Counted from the first letter of the stretch, positions 34,959-45,874 are shown. The stretch is DNA of 64,000 nt from Acinetobacter sp. HY1485 (GCF_027568475.1 NZ_JANKZG010000002.1:248001-312000), one strand, 5' to 3'. Notes: generated from the letters alone by a model not told the origin. Numbers and translations are program-made.

Positions 34959-36641
34959 TTAAGATTGCTGTTTTGCTTTTAGCTCTTTACGCAAAATTTT
35001 ACCGACATTCGATTTTGGTAACTCATCCATAAATTCAACATAGCGCGGACGCTTATAACCTGTTAAATTTTGTTTGGCATACGCTAAAATTTCTTCTGTA
35101 GTTAAAGACGCATCTTTTTTAACAATAAAGAGTTTTGGTGCCTCGCCTGATTTTTCATCAGGGATACCAATCACAGCCACCTCCAACACTTTTGGATGCT
35201 GTGCTACCACTTCTTCAATTTCGTTTGGATAAACATTAAAGCCCGATACCAAAATCATATCTTTTTTACGGTCAACAATTTTAATATAACCGCGCTCATC
35301 CATTACCCCAATATCACCTGTGCGGAAAAAACCATCTTTGGTCATTGCCTGTTCAGTTTCTTCAGGGCGTCTCCAATAGCCTTTCATCACTTGTGGTCCA
35401 CGAATACTAATTTCGCCTTGCTCACCACGTGTTACTTCTTTACCTGCATCATCTAACAATGCAACATCGGTAGTAGGCAATGGAATACCAATTGTACCTG
35501 TAAATTCTTCAGAGACAGGTGGGTTAAATACCACCGCAGGCGATGTTTCAGATAAACCATAACCTTCGTGAATAATAAGCCCTGTATATTTTTTCCATGC
35601 TTCTGCTGTAGATGGTAAAACAGACATACCACCACCTACTGCAATTTGCATGGCACTGTGGTCAAGCTTTTGGAATTCTTCGTTATGCACCAACGCATTA
35701 AATAATGTGTTCACGGCAGGAAATAACGTTGGTTTGAACTTACCAATTTCTTTGACAAGTGCAGGTAAATCACGTGGATTAGGGACAAGTAAATTGGTTG
35801 CACCTTGGTATAAACCATAAATTTCACATACGGTAAATGCAAAAATATGATACAGCGGTAAAGCACATAAAAAACGATAATCACACGGTTCTAATTTTTT
35901 AAACTTACTGTCGAATAGGTTTTTAATTTGAAGTGTATTGGCAATAATATTTTTGTGCGTAAGCTCCGCACCTTTTGCAACGCCTGTTGTACCGCCTGTA
36001 TATTGCAACAGTGCCGTATCATTTAAACTCATTTTCGGGCGTTTATAATGATTTGGATTGACTTTATTTAGTGCTTGGTTAAACGAAACATGTCCTGCAA
36101 TGTTCCATTTCGGAATTTGTTTACGCACATTACGCAATACAAAATTGACTAACGTTCCTTTAATCATGCCCAACATATCGCCCACAGAGGCAACAACCAC
36201 GTGTTTAACAGGCGTTTTACCCACAATTTTTTCGTAAACTGAGGCAAAATTTTCGATAATCACCAACATATCGACTTCAGCATCATTGAGTTGATGTTCT
36301 AATTCACGTGCTGTGTAAAGTGGATTAACATTGACCAAAATACAGCCTGCACGTAAAACACCCAAGCTCACTACAGGATATTGCAACACGTTAGGCATCA
36401 TCACTGCCACACGTGCTCCTTTTTCTAAGCCTAAGCTTTGTAAGTAACATGCAAATTTACGGCTTGCGACTTCTAGTTCGCTATAAGTGATACTTTTGTC
36501 CATAAAAACAAATGCATCACGCGAGCCGTATTTTTGAAAATTTTGCTCAAGTACATCAATCAGCGACGTATGTTCAGGTGGTAAAGTGATTTTGTCTTGA
36601 ATACCTGTTTTTTCGTACTCTTTAAACCAAATCTTTTCCAT
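34959..36641 (-). CDS. fadD: Long-chain fatty-acid-CoA ligase
   Basis: FadD activates fatty acids to acyl-CoA with ATP for beta-oxidation and, in Acinetobacter, for lipid storage. The 560 residues contain the AMP-binding motif YTGGTTGVAKGAEL near 213-226, the GYGLSETSP block near 360-368, FRTGDIG near 438-444 and the C-terminal catalytic lysine region PKSNVGKILRKEL. This is the normal FadD length. It is upstream of its own terminator and 26 bases downstream of parC on the same strand, perhaps by read-through. Confidence 0.93.
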   Translation of the reverse strand: MEKIWFKEYEKTGIQDKITLPPEHTSLIDVLEQNFQKYGSRDAFVFMDKSITYSELEVASRKFACYLQSLGLEKGARVAVMMPNVLQYPVVSLGVLRAGCILVNVNPLYTARELEHQLNDAEVDMLVIIENFASVYEKIVGKTPVKHVVVASVGDMLGMIKGTLVNFVLRNVRKQIPKWNIAGHVSFNQALNKVNPNHYKRPKMSLNDTALLQYTGGTTGVAKGAELTHKNIIANTLQIKNLFDSKFKKLEPCDYRFLCALPLYHIFAFTVCEIYGLYQGATNLLVPNPRDLPALVKEIGKFKPTLFPAVNTLFNALVHNEEFQKLDHSAMQIAVGGGMSVLPSTAEAWKKYTGLIIHEGYGLSETSPAVVFNPPVSEEFTGTIGIPLPTTDVALLDDAGKEVTRGEQGEISIRGPQVMKGYWRRPEETEQAMTKDGFFRTGDIGVMDERGYIKIVDRKKDMILVSGFNVYPNEIEEVVAQHPKVLEVAVIGIPDEKSGEAPKLFIVKKDASLTTEEILAYAKQNLTGYKRPRYVEFMDELPKSNVGKILRKELKAKQQS

Positions 36642-36667
36642 AATGCCAGTTAACTCCAGTTCTTATA

Positions 36668-38875
36668 TTATGCCACAGTGAGCTTAGTCGCTTTTTGATA
36701 GCCTCGAGGCAACGTTTGCCCTTTACTTGCACGCTTAGCTACGTATTTTTGCAAGTCATCCCCTTTTAATTTTAAGGTTCGTTGCCCTGCGGTCACTTCT
36801 AAAACATCATTTTGTGTCAAGGCAATCAAGTCCACAATGTGCTCTTTTGCCTCTAATTGCATTAATTTATTCCCTTTTCCTTTGTTTAGCATTGGCAATT
36901 CTGATAATTCCATCACTAAAACACGCCCTGCCGAATTGAGTACGGCAACATATTGCTGTGTATCTTCAACAATATTTAAAGGAAGTACCTGCGCGTTTTC
37001 AGATAAAGTCACAAATGCTTTACCTGCTTTTGCATTGGTATCTAACCCTTTGGCTTGGGCAATAAAACCATAGCCTGCGCTTGTGGCAACAATAAATTTT
37101 TGCTCATCAGGCGCAATCAATAACTGCTGAAAATTAATACCACTAGCAGGGCTTAAACGAGAACTTAAAGGCTCTCCCAAACCACGCGCAGAAGGGAGTG
37201 ATGCAATGGGCAAGGCATAACTACGCCCTGCTTCGTCTAATACATAAACACGTTGATTGGTTTTACCCACAGCATGGCTTAAATATTCATCGCCTGCACG
37301 ATAGTTCAATTTAGAAGCATCCACCTCACCTTTGGCAGCACGTATCCACCCTGCTTGCGACATCACCACCGTTACCGTTTCGGCAGGCATTAAATCTTGT
37401 TCTTTAATTTGTACGGCATCTTCACGCTCCACAATTTTAGAACGGCGATCATCACCAAATTTTTTACTATCTGCTTTTAGCTCATCAATAATGAGTTTTT
37501 TAAGTGATTCGGGGTTTTCTAATTGCTCTTTTAAAATAGCGGCTTGTTTAGATAACTCATCTTGCTCGGTACGAATTTCCATTTCTTGCAGCTTTGCCAA
37601 TTGGCGTAAGCGCAATTCCAAAATGGCATCAGCTTGAATTTCATCTATCTTAAAGTGTTCAATCAATGCAATTTTAGGATGATCTTCTTCTCGGATAATC
37701 CGAATCACGGTATCAATATCTAAATACGCAATGAGTAAGCCTGCCAAAATATGTAGGCGTTTTTCAATTTTGTTAAGATGATGCTGTAAACGGCGTGTCA
37801 CGGTATTTTTACGAATTTCAATCCATTCTAATAAGATTTGGCGAATCGATTTAACCTGCGGACGACCATCTACCCCAATCATATTGAGGTTGACACGGTA
37901 GCTACTTTCTAAATCTGTGGTCGCAAATAAATGACTCATTACCGTATCTGCATCCACACGGTTAGAACGCAATACCACCACGATACGGGTTGGATTTTGA
38001 TGATCAGATTCATCACGAATGTCAGTAATGAGTGGTAATTTTTTTGCCTGCATTTGGTCGGCAATTTGGGTAATGACTTTTGAACCAGACACCTGATATG
38101 GCAAATGCGAAATAAAAATTTCATTTTTTTCGACCGTATAAATAGCACGCATACGGTAACTGCCACGCCCTGTTTTTTGAATTTTCAACAGATCGGCAGG
38201 TGGTGTAATGATTTCAGCTTGTGTCGGTAAATCGGGTGCAGGGATAAACTCTGCCACTTGCTCATCGGTTAAGTGTGGTTTACGGATCAATGCGATCGTG
38301 CCTTTGACCACTTCACGTAAATTATGAGGTGGAATATCCGTTGCCATACCCACGGCAATGCCCGTTGTACCATTTAATAAAATATTCGGCACACGCGCAG
38401 GTAAGTTAATTGGCTCTTTTAATGATCCATCAAAGTTATCTTGCCAATCGGCTGTACCTTGCCCAAGTTCAGATAACAGTAACTCACTATATTGCGATAA
38501 TTTTGCTTCGGTATAACGCATGGCTGCAAATGATTTTGGATCATCAGGTGAACCCCAGTTGCCCTGCCCTTGCACAAATGGATAGCGATAACTAAACGGC
38601 TGTGCCATCAATACCATTGCTTCATAACAAGCAGAGTCCCCATGGGGATGGTATTTACCTAACACATCGCCCACCGTACGAGCAGACTTTTTAGGTTTAC
38701 CACTGAACTTTAAACCAAGCTCGCTCATGGCATACACAATACGGCGCTGTACAGGCTTTAAACCATCACTAATGTGCGGTAAAGCCCGATCCATAATGAC
38801 GTACATGGCATAGTTTAAATATGCCTGTTCGGTAAATTCTGCGACAGAACGATTTTCAGTTGCTTGACTAGACAT
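36668..38875 (-). CDS. parC: DNA topoisomerase IV subunit A
   Basis: ParC is the DNA-cleaving subunit of topoisomerase IV, which decatenates daughter chromosomes. The 735 residues carry the catalytic tyrosine Y121 in AMRYTEAKL and the quinolone-resistance region [12 protein letters not shown] near 74-85. Ser81 and Glu85 correspond, by alignment from memory, to the A. baumannii S84 and E88 positions and are the susceptible residues. The C-terminal beta-pinwheel domain follows. parE is not in this window. Confidence 0.96.
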   Translation of the reverse strand: MSSQATENRSVAEFTEQAYLNYAMYVIMDRALPHISDGLKPVQRRIVYAMSELGLKFSGKPKKSARTVGDVLGKYHPHGDSACYEAMVLMAQPFSYRYPFVQGQGNWGSPDDPKSFAAMRYTEAKLSQYSELLLSELGQGTADWQDNFDGSLKEPINLPARVPNILLNGTTGIAVGMATDIPPHNLREVVKGTIALIRKPHLTDEQVAEFIPAPDLPTQAEIITPPADLLKIQKTGRGSYRMRAIYTVEKNEIFISHLPYQVSGSKVITQIADQMQAKKLPLITDIRDESDHQNPTRIVVVLRSNRVDADTVMSHLFATTDLESSYRVNLNMIGVDGRPQVKSIRQILLEWIEIRKNTVTRRLQHHLNKIEKRLHILAGLLIAYLDIDTVIRIIREEDHPKIALIEHFKIDEIQADAILELRLRQLAKLQEMEIRTEQDELSKQAAILKEQLENPESLKKLIIDELKADSKKFGDDRRSKIVEREDAVQIKEQDLMPAETVTVVMSQAGWIRAAKGEVDASKLNYRAGDEYLSHAVGKTNQRVYVLDEAGRSYALPIASLPSARGLGEPLSSRLSPASGINFQQLLIAPDEQKFIVATSAGYGFIAQAKGLDTNAKAGKAFVTLSENAQVLPLNIVEDTQQYVAVLNSAGRVLVMELSELPMLNKGKGNKLMQLEAKEHIVDLIALTQNDVLEVTAGQRTLKLKGDDLQKYVAKRASKGQTLPRGYQKATKLTVA

Positions 38876-38969
38876 AAATTAAAACAGCCATATTTCTTAC
38901 TTGTTATCAGGTGACTATGCTAGTGTGTGAAGCCTCTAAGAACAAGTCTTGACATGCGTTTGTGCCGAT

Positions 38970-40163
38970 TTATTGATACCGAATATTACGGCTATTTTGC
39001 CACTGTAAATATGCCATTAATGCCACTGCAATTAAAATTGCACCCGATGCAGTACCGTACAAATTTTGCATACCAATTAGAGGAATAAGCAAACCTGCAA
39101 TAGGACCAATTAACATTAAAGCAATATCTAAAAAGGCATTATATACACCTAATGCAGAACCACGATGGTGCACTTCAACTTGCTTGACAGCCTCAACACC
39201 CAACGCAGGAAATACCAAAGAAAAACCTGCACCGACCAAAAATGCACCTACATACACCACATGCAAATTTTGCGTTTGCCAAATTAAAAACAAACCAAGT
39301 GCTTCAAATATAAAAGACACGAGTGATACCCGAATACCACCAAATCTAGGAATAGTCCGCGCTAAAATAAGACGAATAAAGACAAAACCTAAACTAAATA
39401 CACTCAGCGCATAGGCAGCGTTTGCCCAATGTTGTTCATGAAAATACAGTGTAATGAAGGTGGAAATAACACCAAAACCCACCGTACCAAGTGCAAGTCC
39501 AACACCAAAAACCCACACTTTAGAGACCACTTTTAAAAAAGCAATTTTTGTATCTACATCGGCATTTACTTTAATAGAGGGTTTACGATATGCCAAAATC
39601 AAACCCAAAACAGCAATAGCAACGGTAAAAAATGCAAAACCTGCTTGGGAAAAGTAATTATTTAATAGCACACCTAATGGTGCACCAATGGCCATGGCTA
39701 AATAAGTCCCCACGCCATTCCAAGAGATCACGCGTGAGACTTCTGTACGGTCAACTAAGTTCATACCCCAAAGTGTTGCACCTGTACCACCAAAACTCTC
39801 GCCTGCACCTAAACATAAACGCCCTAAACCCAATAATACTAAACTCAGTATCGGTTGATTTGCACACCAAACAGCGCATACAGAAAGTATGCCACTTGCT
39901 GTACAACAACTTAGCCCAATCAATACCACTTTTCTTGCACCCAAACGGTCTGCTAAACGTCCTGCTCTTGGGCGTGTTATCAAGGTTGCTAAATATTGCA
40001 GACTAATAATTGCGCCTGCAATAAAAGAGCTATATTGCAAGTTATGGTTAACAAATTGCGGGAGTACGGCAAGTGGTAAACCAATTGAGATATAGGTAAA
40101 AAAAGTAAAAATAACAACAGATAAAATTCGCTTATTTAACTGAAAATTACTTAACGACTCCAT
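38970..40163 (-). CDS. MFS transporter, YhhS/YfcJ-like
   Basis: The 397-residue protein has 12 predicted helices and MFS loop motifs such as GRLADRLGARKVVLIG near 72-87. The segment ARPRAGRLAD-like (here TRPRAGRLAD) and GRLCLGAGESFGGTGATLWGM near 113-133 resemble the YhhS/YfcJ (UPF0226) efflux branch. The substrate is unknown; family members have been linked to export of small molecules including arabinose or glyphosate. A large dyad lies just upstream at 40187-40227. Confidence 0.85.
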   Translation of the reverse strand: MESLSNFQLNKRILSVVIFTFFTYISIGLPLAVLPQFVNHNLQYSSFIAGAIISLQYLATLITRPRAGRLADRLGARKVVLIGLSCCTASGILSVCAVWCANQPILSLVLLGLGRLCLGAGESFGGTGATLWGMNLVDRTEVSRVISWNGVGTYLAMAIGAPLGVLLNNYFSQAGFAFFTVAIAVLGLILAYRKPSIKVNADVDTKIAFLKVVSKVWVFGVGLALGTVGFGVISTFITLYFHEQHWANAAYALSVFSLGFVFIRLILARTIPRFGGIRVSLVSFIFEALGLFLIWQTQNLHVVYVGAFLVGAGFSLVFPALGVEAVKQVEVHHRGSALGVYNAFLDIALMLIGPIAGLLIPLIGMQNLYGTASGAILIAVALMAYLQWQNSRNIRYQ

Positions 40164-40186
40164 GTAGTTTTATTCTCGTTTTATGT

Positions 40187-40227
40187 CCCTATACCCGAGT
40201 ATACAAAAGAATACTTCAGGGATAGGG
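40187..40227. promoter_or_regulatory. Interrupted dyad upstream of YhhS-like gene
   Basis: Nested complementary arms CCCTAT/ATAGGG, CCC/GGG and AGTAT/ATACT surround an A-rich centre. It lies 24 bases upstream of the YhhS-like start and 17 bases past the NiaP-like stop. It has no strong T tract on the minus strand, so an operator or weak attenuator is as likely as a terminator. Confidence 0.4.
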
Positions 40228-40243
40228 TTTCTATACAAAACTA

Positions 40244-41548
40244 CTAATCAAGGATTTTACCTTTGGTTTCTTCACCAAGCACTATAACCACTAACGCAAC
40301 AGCGACTAAAACTGCCGTAAACATAAAAAATACCCGATGAAATGCGCCATCAAGTACCATCAGCTGTGTCACAATTAAAGGAGCAGTAATACCACCAACA
40401 CGCCCAATGGCTGATGCCCATCCCGCACCAAACGCACGCATTAAAGTTGGATATTGTTCAGGCGTATAGGTATACAACACACCCCATGCGCCCAAATTAA
40501 AAAACGACATCAAGCAACCCCACACAATCAAACTTGTATTACTTGCTGATTGTCCAAAGAAATAAGTAGATACTGCACATAGCAAAATAAAACTTGCTAA
40601 CGTGGTTTTTCTTCCCCATTTTTCAACGCACCATGCTGCCACCACATACCCAGGAAGTTGGGCTAAAATCATAAATAAAACATATTCAAATGATTTAACA
40701 ATATCAAAACCTTGTTTAACCAATAAACTTGGCAACCACGTAAAAATACCATAATAGGAAAATACAATACCAAACCAAATGAGCCACAGCATTAATGTTC
40801 TTTTATAAAAAAGTCTTTGCCACAATTGTTTAAAACTCACCTTTTGTATGGTGACAGGTTTTACTTCAGCAATATCAATTACGGTGATTTGACTTTGTTT
40901 TTCTAAATCTTGGACAATTTGGTGCGCTTGTTGAATTTTTCCTTTATTGACTAAGTACGGCACAGATTCGGGAATTTTGGTTAAAATAATCCAAACATAA
41001 AATAAAGGTAAACCGCCAATTAAAAATGCAGCGTGCCAACCTATTTTAGGAATAATCCAATACGAAATTAAAGCAGCACATAACCAGCCCAAACCCCAAA
41101 AACTTTCTAATAAAACAATAAAACGCCCACGAACCTGTGATGGGATATATTCACTCACTAAACTCACTGCAACAGGTAACTGACCACCTAAACCAATACC
41201 CACCAAAAAACGTAGAATCAGCAAATAGGTCAAATTAGGTGCAAAAGCACATAAAGCGGTTGCTGTGCTATAAATTGCAAGCGTACAGGCTAATACTGTT
41301 CTACGTCCAAATTGGTCGGCTAAACGCCCTGCTACCACTGCACCCAATGCCATTCCCACAAAGGTCAGACTCACAATGAATCCGCTTTGGCTTGGGCTAA
41401 GCTGCCATGCTTTAACCAAACTCGGCATAATAAATGCAATCATGCCTGTGTCCATGGCGTCAAACATCCACCCCAATCCTACAATAGCCAACAAACGGTA
41501 ATGAAACCGCCCAACAGGTAAACGCTGTAATCTTGAAATAATGTCCAT
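40244..41548 (-). CDS. NiaP-like MFS transporter (niacin uptake family)
   Basis: The 434-residue carrier resembles the NiaP branch of the MFS, which imports nicotinate and related compounds. Recalled landmarks shared with B. subtilis NiaP are the opening LGWMFDAMDTG near 25-35, LRFLVGIGLGGQLPVAVSLVSEY near 110-132 and VLLESFWGLGWLCAALISYW near 144-163. About 12 helices are visible. Aromatic-acid carriers are the main alternative. It ends six bases... on the same strand after the UPF0126 gene, probably in one transcript. Confidence 0.75.
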   Translation of the reverse strand: MDIISRLQRLPVGRFHYRLLAIVGLGWMFDAMDTGMIAFIMPSLVKAWQLSPSQSGFIVSLTFVGMALGAVVAGRLADQFGRRTVLACTLAIYSTATALCAFAPNLTYLLILRFLVGIGLGGQLPVAVSLVSEYIPSQVRGRFIVLLESFWGLGWLCAALISYWIIPKIGWHAAFLIGGLPLFYVWIILTKIPESVPYLVNKGKIQQAHQIVQDLEKQSQITVIDIAEVKPVTIQKVSFKQLWQRLFYKRTLMLWLIWFGIVFSYYGIFTWLPSLLVKQGFDIVKSFEYVLFMILAQLPGYVVAAWCVEKWGRKTTLASFILLCAVSTYFFGQSASNTSLIVWGCLMSFFNLGAWGVLYTYTPEQYPTLMRAFGAGWASAIGRVGGITAPLIVTQLMVLDGAFHRVFFMFTAVLVAVALVVIVLGEETKGKILD

Positions 41549-41553
41549 ATTAT

Positions 41554-42195
41554 TTACTCATCTTGAGATGAAACCGATTGTTCATCATCATCTTGATAGA
41601 TAAATTTTGGCATTTCTAAACCAAAATAAATGGCAATAACACGTAAACTAAAGCCAAACACTAACGTGGTAATAATGCTTGCTTCTAGGTTTAAACCAAT
41701 TGCCTGACATGCCCAATAACACATCACTGCCACAAACGAAATACTGGCATAGAGCTCACGGCGAAAGACCAATGGTACATCGTTACACAAAATATCGCGT
41801 AAAATACCACCTGACACCCCTGTCATCACTCCTGCAACCGCAGACACCACAAAGCCATGCCCCATGCTAATGGCAATTTGACAACCAATAATCGTAAAGC
41901 CGATTAGACCCAATGCATCGAGTAACAAAAACACAGAGCGTAAATGACGCATCCATTTAGCAATTAAAATAGTAGCAATAGCTGCAAAGCAAGTTAAAAC
42001 CAAGTATTCAGGGTGTTTTACCCAACCTAATGGATAGTGACCTAGCAACACATCACGTACAGAACCACCGCCAAGTGCTGTCACACATGCAATCAAAATA
42101 ACCCCAAACCAATCCATGCTTCGTCGTCCTGCTGAAAGCGCACCTGTCATGGCTTCGGCAGTAATTGCAACAATATAAATAATGGTTAACAGCAT
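41554..42195 (-). CDS. UPF0126/YicG-family (TRIC-like) membrane protein
   Basis: This inner-membrane protein has about 213 residues and the duplicated glycine-rich motifs of the YicG/UPF0126 family: ALGGGSVRDVLLG near 40-52 and GVSGGILRDILCNDVPLVF near 126-144. The fold resembles trimeric intracellular cation (TRIC) channels. Start is set at ATG 42195, with GGAAG six bases upstream; a GTG two codons earlier is possible. The next gene on the strand, the NiaP-like carrier, starts only five bases further on. Confidence 0.88.
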   Translation of the reverse strand: MLLTIIYIVAITAEAMTGALSAGRRSMDWFGVILIACVTALGGGSVRDVLLGHYPLGWVKHPEYLVLTCFAAIATILIAKWMRHLRSVFLLLDALGLIGFTIIGCQIAISMGHGFVVSAVAGVMTGVSGGILRDILCNDVPLVFRRELYASISFVAVMCYWACQAIGLNLEASIITTLVFGFSLRVIAIYFGLEMPKFIYQDDDEQSVSSQDE

Positions 42196-42225
42196 ACCCA
42201 CTTCCTTTTGGGAGCAAAATTATGT

Positions 42226-42693
42226 TTAAAGAAATGATGCACAACAATGCTTATATTTTTTACCCGAACCGCAGATACATGGATGCTTCATACTTGGCAT
42301 AAATGTCAACGTTGGATCTAAAAAATACCATTGGTTTTGATGGAAAACAAAATAAGAACTTTCATGATGTTCTTGGTCTTTTATACCATCGTGATAGTAC
42401 GCTTTGAACTCCACTAAAGCATGATGCTTATTCACTTGTGCCACATGTTGTATGACCTCAAGTTTTTGCCATTTATTTTGTAAACTCCATTGGCGAATAG
42501 CAGGCACATCTAAATGTGGCTGTTGCCCCAAGGCAGTGGTTTGTACCAAATAATCAATATTGTGTTTGGCAAAAGCACTATAGCGAGAGCGCATCAGCTC
42601 TTCTGCATTTTGTGCTGTTTTTTGTCCTAAATGAAATGGTTCACAGCACACGGCATAGTCATTTTTTCCACACGGACAGGTTAAATTACACAT
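42226..42693 (-). CDS. YchJ-family SEC-C protein
   Basis: The 155-residue cytosolic protein has a zinc-binding SEC-C motif at each end: CPCGKNDYAVCC near 6-17 and CICGSGKKYKHCC near 139-151. Between them lies an NTF2-like YchJ middle domain (MRSRYSAFAKHN near 34-45). This matches the UPF0225/YchJ family. The function is not known; SEC-C domains often mediate protein binding. It lies just past the TerC terminator and is followed by the UPF0126 gene. Confidence 0.9.
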   Translation of the reverse strand: MCNLTCPCGKNDYAVCCEPFHLGQKTAQNAEELMRSRYSAFAKHNIDYLVQTTALGQQPHLDVPAIRQWSLQNKWQKLEVIQHVAQVNKHHALVEFKAYYHDGIKDQEHHESSYFVFHQNQWYFLDPTLTFMPSMKHPCICGSGKKYKHCCASFL

Positions 42694-42696
42694 AAA

Positions 42697-42725
42697 AAAA
42701 TAGCCCTCATATTGAAGGCTATTTT
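42697..42725 (-). terminator. Terminator after TerC-CBS gene
   Basis: The stem AAAATAGCC/GGCTATTTT with an 11-base loop is followed on the minus strand by a run of T, just past the TerC-CBS stop at 42733. Confidence 0.8.
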
Positions 42726-42732
42726 AACTTAG

Positions 42733-44328
42733 TTAGTCATCGTTGGTCTGCGGTTTTTCTAACATCACCACATGCACTTTTTCAATTTTGTGCCCATCCA
42801 TCGTCACCACTTCAAAGCGATAACCATCGGCTTCAACCACATCACCATTTTCAGGTAAACGCCCTAAATGCATTAAAATATAACCCGAAAGTGTTGAATA
42901 TTCTTCACTGTCATCAACTAAGTCTTTACCTAATAATAATGATAAATGACGAATGTCTGTTGAACCTTCCAACATCAATGACCCATCATCTAAACTTTCT
43001 GCAACTGCCTCTAGCTCATCTTCGTCAGGGAACTCACCTGCAATGGCCTCTAAAATATCAATGGGTGTAACCACACCTTCAATAGAGCCATATTCATTAA
43101 GTACCAATGCCATTTGTAATGGTGCTTGACGTAATTGCTCCATGACCATCAGTACGTCTGCATTTTCATGCACAATCATGGGCTCGCGTAAATGCGGTGT
43201 TACTTCAAAATGATGTGTTTCGATATATTGATTGAGCAATTTATGCGTTAAGGCAATACCTGCTAAATTATCTAGTTCGCCATGTGCAAAAATAATGCGT
43301 GAATGCGTCATTTGCATTAAACGCTCTTTGACTTCTTCAGGCTGATCGTCTAAATCAATCCACTCAATTTCTGGTCGTGGTGTCATCACAGATTTAACAG
43401 GACGCTCAGCTAAACCAATCACCCCTTGCACCATCACACTATGGTAAGCACTGTTTTCGCCATTAAATAATTCTTCTGCTAATGCCTGTGTCGCCAGCAC
43501 ATCATGGTTAGCGTTGTCGTGCTCTGATGTAGTATTACTGCTTTTCTTACCACCCAACATACGCATAACAGCAGAAGCAGTTTTGTAACGCAAATCGGTT
43601 GTTGTAACCAGCTTTTCTTGATTACGGCGTGCAGCTTGGTTAAGCACCTCAACCAATACAGAAAACCCAATCGCCGCATATAAGTAACCTTTTGGAACAT
43701 GATAACCAAAGCCTTCCACAAGCAGTGAAAAACCAATCATCATCAAAAAGCCTAAACATAAGACAACAACAGTTGGGTGTTTATTCACAAAATTCATGAG
43801 GGGTTTAGATGCCCACATCATGATACCCACGGCAACCACGACTGCAATCATCATGACAGGCAAGTGTTTTACCATACCCACCGCAGTAATCACACTATCG
43901 AGTGAGAATACGGCATCAAGCACTACAATCTGTGCAATCACAACCCAATATGCAGGATATTCTGTCGCTTCTTGCTTAGACTGTGATTTACCTTCTAAGC
44001 GTTCGTGTAATTCCATTGTGCCTTTAAACAGCAAGAACACACCACCAAAGAGTAAAATTAAATCACGCCCAGAAAATGGATGATCGAATAAGTGAAATAA
44101 AGGCTGAGTGAGCGTAATTACCCATGCAATAGATGCAAGTAATACCATACGCATACATAGCGCAAGGAATAGACCTAATAAGCGTGCACTATCACGTTTT
44201 TCAGGCGGTAATTTTTCTGCCAAAATTGCAATAAAAACAAGGTTATCAATACCGAGAACAATCTCAAGGACAACCAATGTGGCAAGACCTACCCATGCCG
44301 AAGGATCTGACATCCATTCAAACATCAT
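42733..44328 (-). CDS. TerC membrane protein with CBS and CorC/HlyC domains
   Basis: The 531-residue protein has an N-terminal TerC domain of seven helices with [21 protein letters not shown] near 21-41 and [16 protein letters not shown] near 137-152. A CBS pair follows ([13 protein letters not shown] near 316-328), then a C-terminal CorC_HlyC domain. This layout is that of E. coli YoaE/YegH. TerC proteins are implicated in metal export, notably manganese, sometimes coupled to protein secretion. It is divergent from the LOG-family gene and ends with its own terminator. Confidence 0.9.
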   Translation of the reverse strand: MMFEWMSDPSAWVGLATLVVLEIVLGIDNLVFIAILAEKLPPEKRDSARLLGLFLALCMRMVLLASIAWVITLTQPLFHLFDHPFSGRDLILLFGGVFLLFKGTMELHERLEGKSQSKQEATEYPAYWVVIAQIVVLDAVFSLDSVITAVGMVKHLPVMMIAVVVAVGIMMWASKPLMNFVNKHPTVVVLCLGFLMMIGFSLLVEGFGYHVPKGYLYAAIGFSVLVEVLNQAARRNQEKLVTTTDLRYKTASAVMRMLGGKKSSNTTSEHDNANHDVLATQALAEELFNGENSAYHSVMVQGVIGLAERPVKSVMTPRPEIEWIDLDDQPEEVKERLMQMTHSRIIFAHGELDNLAGIALTHKLLNQYIETHHFEVTPHLREPMIVHENADVLMVMEQLRQAPLQMALVLNEYGSIEGVVTPIDILEAIAGEFPDEDELEAVAESLDDGSLMLEGSTDIRHLSLLLGKDLVDDSEEYSTLSGYILMHLGRLPENGDVVEADGYRFEVVTMDGHKIEKVHVVMLEKPQTNDD

Positions 44329-44592
44329 TGGTTATACTCCTGCAAAGCGATTGAAATAGAAGATAAAGAAAGCGCCGAAAAACAAATGGCTTTTTTTAAT
44401 TGTTGAAAAAAATGTGTTGAGCGTCGACAACCACTACTCATATGCATAAAAATGTTGTGAAACGATTTTTTAGTATAGGGAAGATTGTTCCGAAATTCAT
44501 CATTTTTTAGTATTTTTTACACAGTAATTGCTTTCGTTTTTTTGAAAAATTCCTGTTATATTCTGAGCAGACAATAAAGAGGAGTTTGACAC

Positions 44593-45174
44593 ATGACAAA
44601 AAAAACACACCGCCCTTTAGTGGCACTTTATTGTGGTTCACGCACAGGTAATAAAGCCATTTATTTAGAAAGTGCCATTCAGCTTTCACAAGGACTTGCC
44701 GAGCATGGCTTTGGTATTGTTTATGGCGGTGCAAGCATTGGTTTGATGGGACAAGTTGCCGATACAGCATTAGAATTTGGTGGCGAAGCGGTTGGCGTTA
44801 TTCCTGAATTTATGTTGGATTATGAAGTTGCACATGAGAGCTTAACAGAGCTTCATGTGGTTAAAACCATGCACGAACGTAAAGCAATGATGGCAGAACG
44901 TGCGAGTGCTTTTATTGCCTTACCCGGTGGGCTTGGCACATTTGAAGAAATTTTAGAGGTCGCAACATGGGCACAGCTTGAACAACATCAAAAACCAATG
45001 ATTTTATATAATGTAAATGGTTTTTATAACACCCTTGTCGCACATTTAGACCATGCCGTGACAGAGGGTTTTTTACCGCCCCAACATCGTGCAAAACTTA
45101 TTGTTTGCAATCATATTAATGAAATTTACAGTGCCTTAAATGGGTTAAAAGCACCTGAGCATGTGTTAGTTTAA
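44593..45174 (+). CDS. LOG-family cytokinin-riboside phosphoribohydrolase-like protein
   Basis: The 193-residue Rossmann-fold protein belongs to the TIGR00730 / LOG family, which hydrolyse nucleoside 5'-monophosphates to base plus ribose phosphate. It has YGGASIGLMG near 44-53, MHERKAMM at 93-100 and the signature PGGLGTFEE at 111-119. A GAGGAG ribosome binding site lies eight bases upstream of the ATG, after a TTGAAA/TATATT-like promoter. The physiological role in bacteria is not settled. The adjacent HNH nuclease gene is convergent. Confidence 0.92.
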   Translation: MTKKTHRPLVALYCGSRTGNKAIYLESAIQLSQGLAEHGFGIVYGGASIGLMGQVADTALEFGGEAVGVIPEFMLDYEVAHESLTELHVVKTMHERKAMMAERASAFIALPGGLGTFEEILEVATWAQLEQHQKPMILYNVNGFYNTLVAHLDHAVTEGFLPPQHRAKLIVCNHINEIYSALNGLKAPEHVLV

Positions 45175-45195
45175 TCTTTATTTTTCATGAGCAAT

Positions 45196-45861
45196 TTAAG
45201 ACTTAAAAATATATTGATGGTGATAATCTAAATAGGTTTTATGTTGCTCATGAAGTATGCCATTTATATTACTTAATAATCCTAATTGAACTTGTACATT
45301 TTTAGATAATTTAGAAGAGTAAATTAGCGCTTGATTCTCCGTAAACGTAATTAAGCCTTGATCAAATAATTTATCGTAGGTTGGCGTTAAGAGTAATCCA
45401 TTATAACCGTCAATTTTTTCGGAAGGGTTACTTACTGCCCAAGGCTTAATATGCGATGCAATTAGCAACTGTGGTAATTCGCAGCCTGTTACAATACATT
45501 TTTGATTAATATCAAAGACATTTTTTCTAAATTTATTTTGTGCTAAACGTATTTTAATCAATCTTTTTGTTTCTACTTGTTGATTCAAATTCTCAAAACA
45601 CATTCCTGACTGATCTATATTTGATAAATATTCTTCATACCACTTTAAAGCAGATGAATACATATTATTACCTTTTATATTTCGCTCATGATAGATCTCT
45701 AATTCATCAAGTTGTTGTTTTAATGCCATGAACTCTATCAAATCATTTGGTATCTCATAGCTAGGCAACCATTTTTTAATATTATTAAAAATAACCGAAC
45801 TATACTTCTTTGCTGTAGCATCAGATTTTCCTTGCTTAATCAGCCATCTTTGAAACTCCAT
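45196..45861 (-). CDS. Solitary HNH endonuclease with SAM-like N-terminal domain
   Basis: The start is set at ATG 45861, where GAGGT lies four bases upstream; a longer frame runs into guaA and is not used. The 221-residue product has an N-terminal helical region (MEFQRWLIKQGKSDATAKKY...) like the core-binding SAM-like fold of integrases and of some restriction enzymes. The C-terminal HNH_2 nuclease has CIVTGCELPQLLIASHIKPW near 142-161 and YNGLLLTPTYDKLFDQGLITF near 170-190, giving the expected His, Asn and Asp. It may be a stand-alone defence nuclease. No methylase or partner gene is adjacent. It is AT-rich and lies just past the guaA terminator. Confidence 0.8.
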   Translation of the reverse strand: MEFQRWLIKQGKSDATAKKYSSVIFNNIKKWLPSYEIPNDLIEFMALKQQLDELEIYHERNIKGNNMYSSALKWYEEYLSNIDQSGMCFENLNQQVETKRLIKIRLAQNKFRKNVFDINQKCIVTGCELPQLLIASHIKPWAVSNPSEKIDGYNGLLLTPTYDKLFDQGLITFTENQALIYSSKLSKNVQVQLGLLSNINGILHEQHKTYLDYHHQYIFKS

Positions 45862-45874
45862 ATTTACCTCATAA

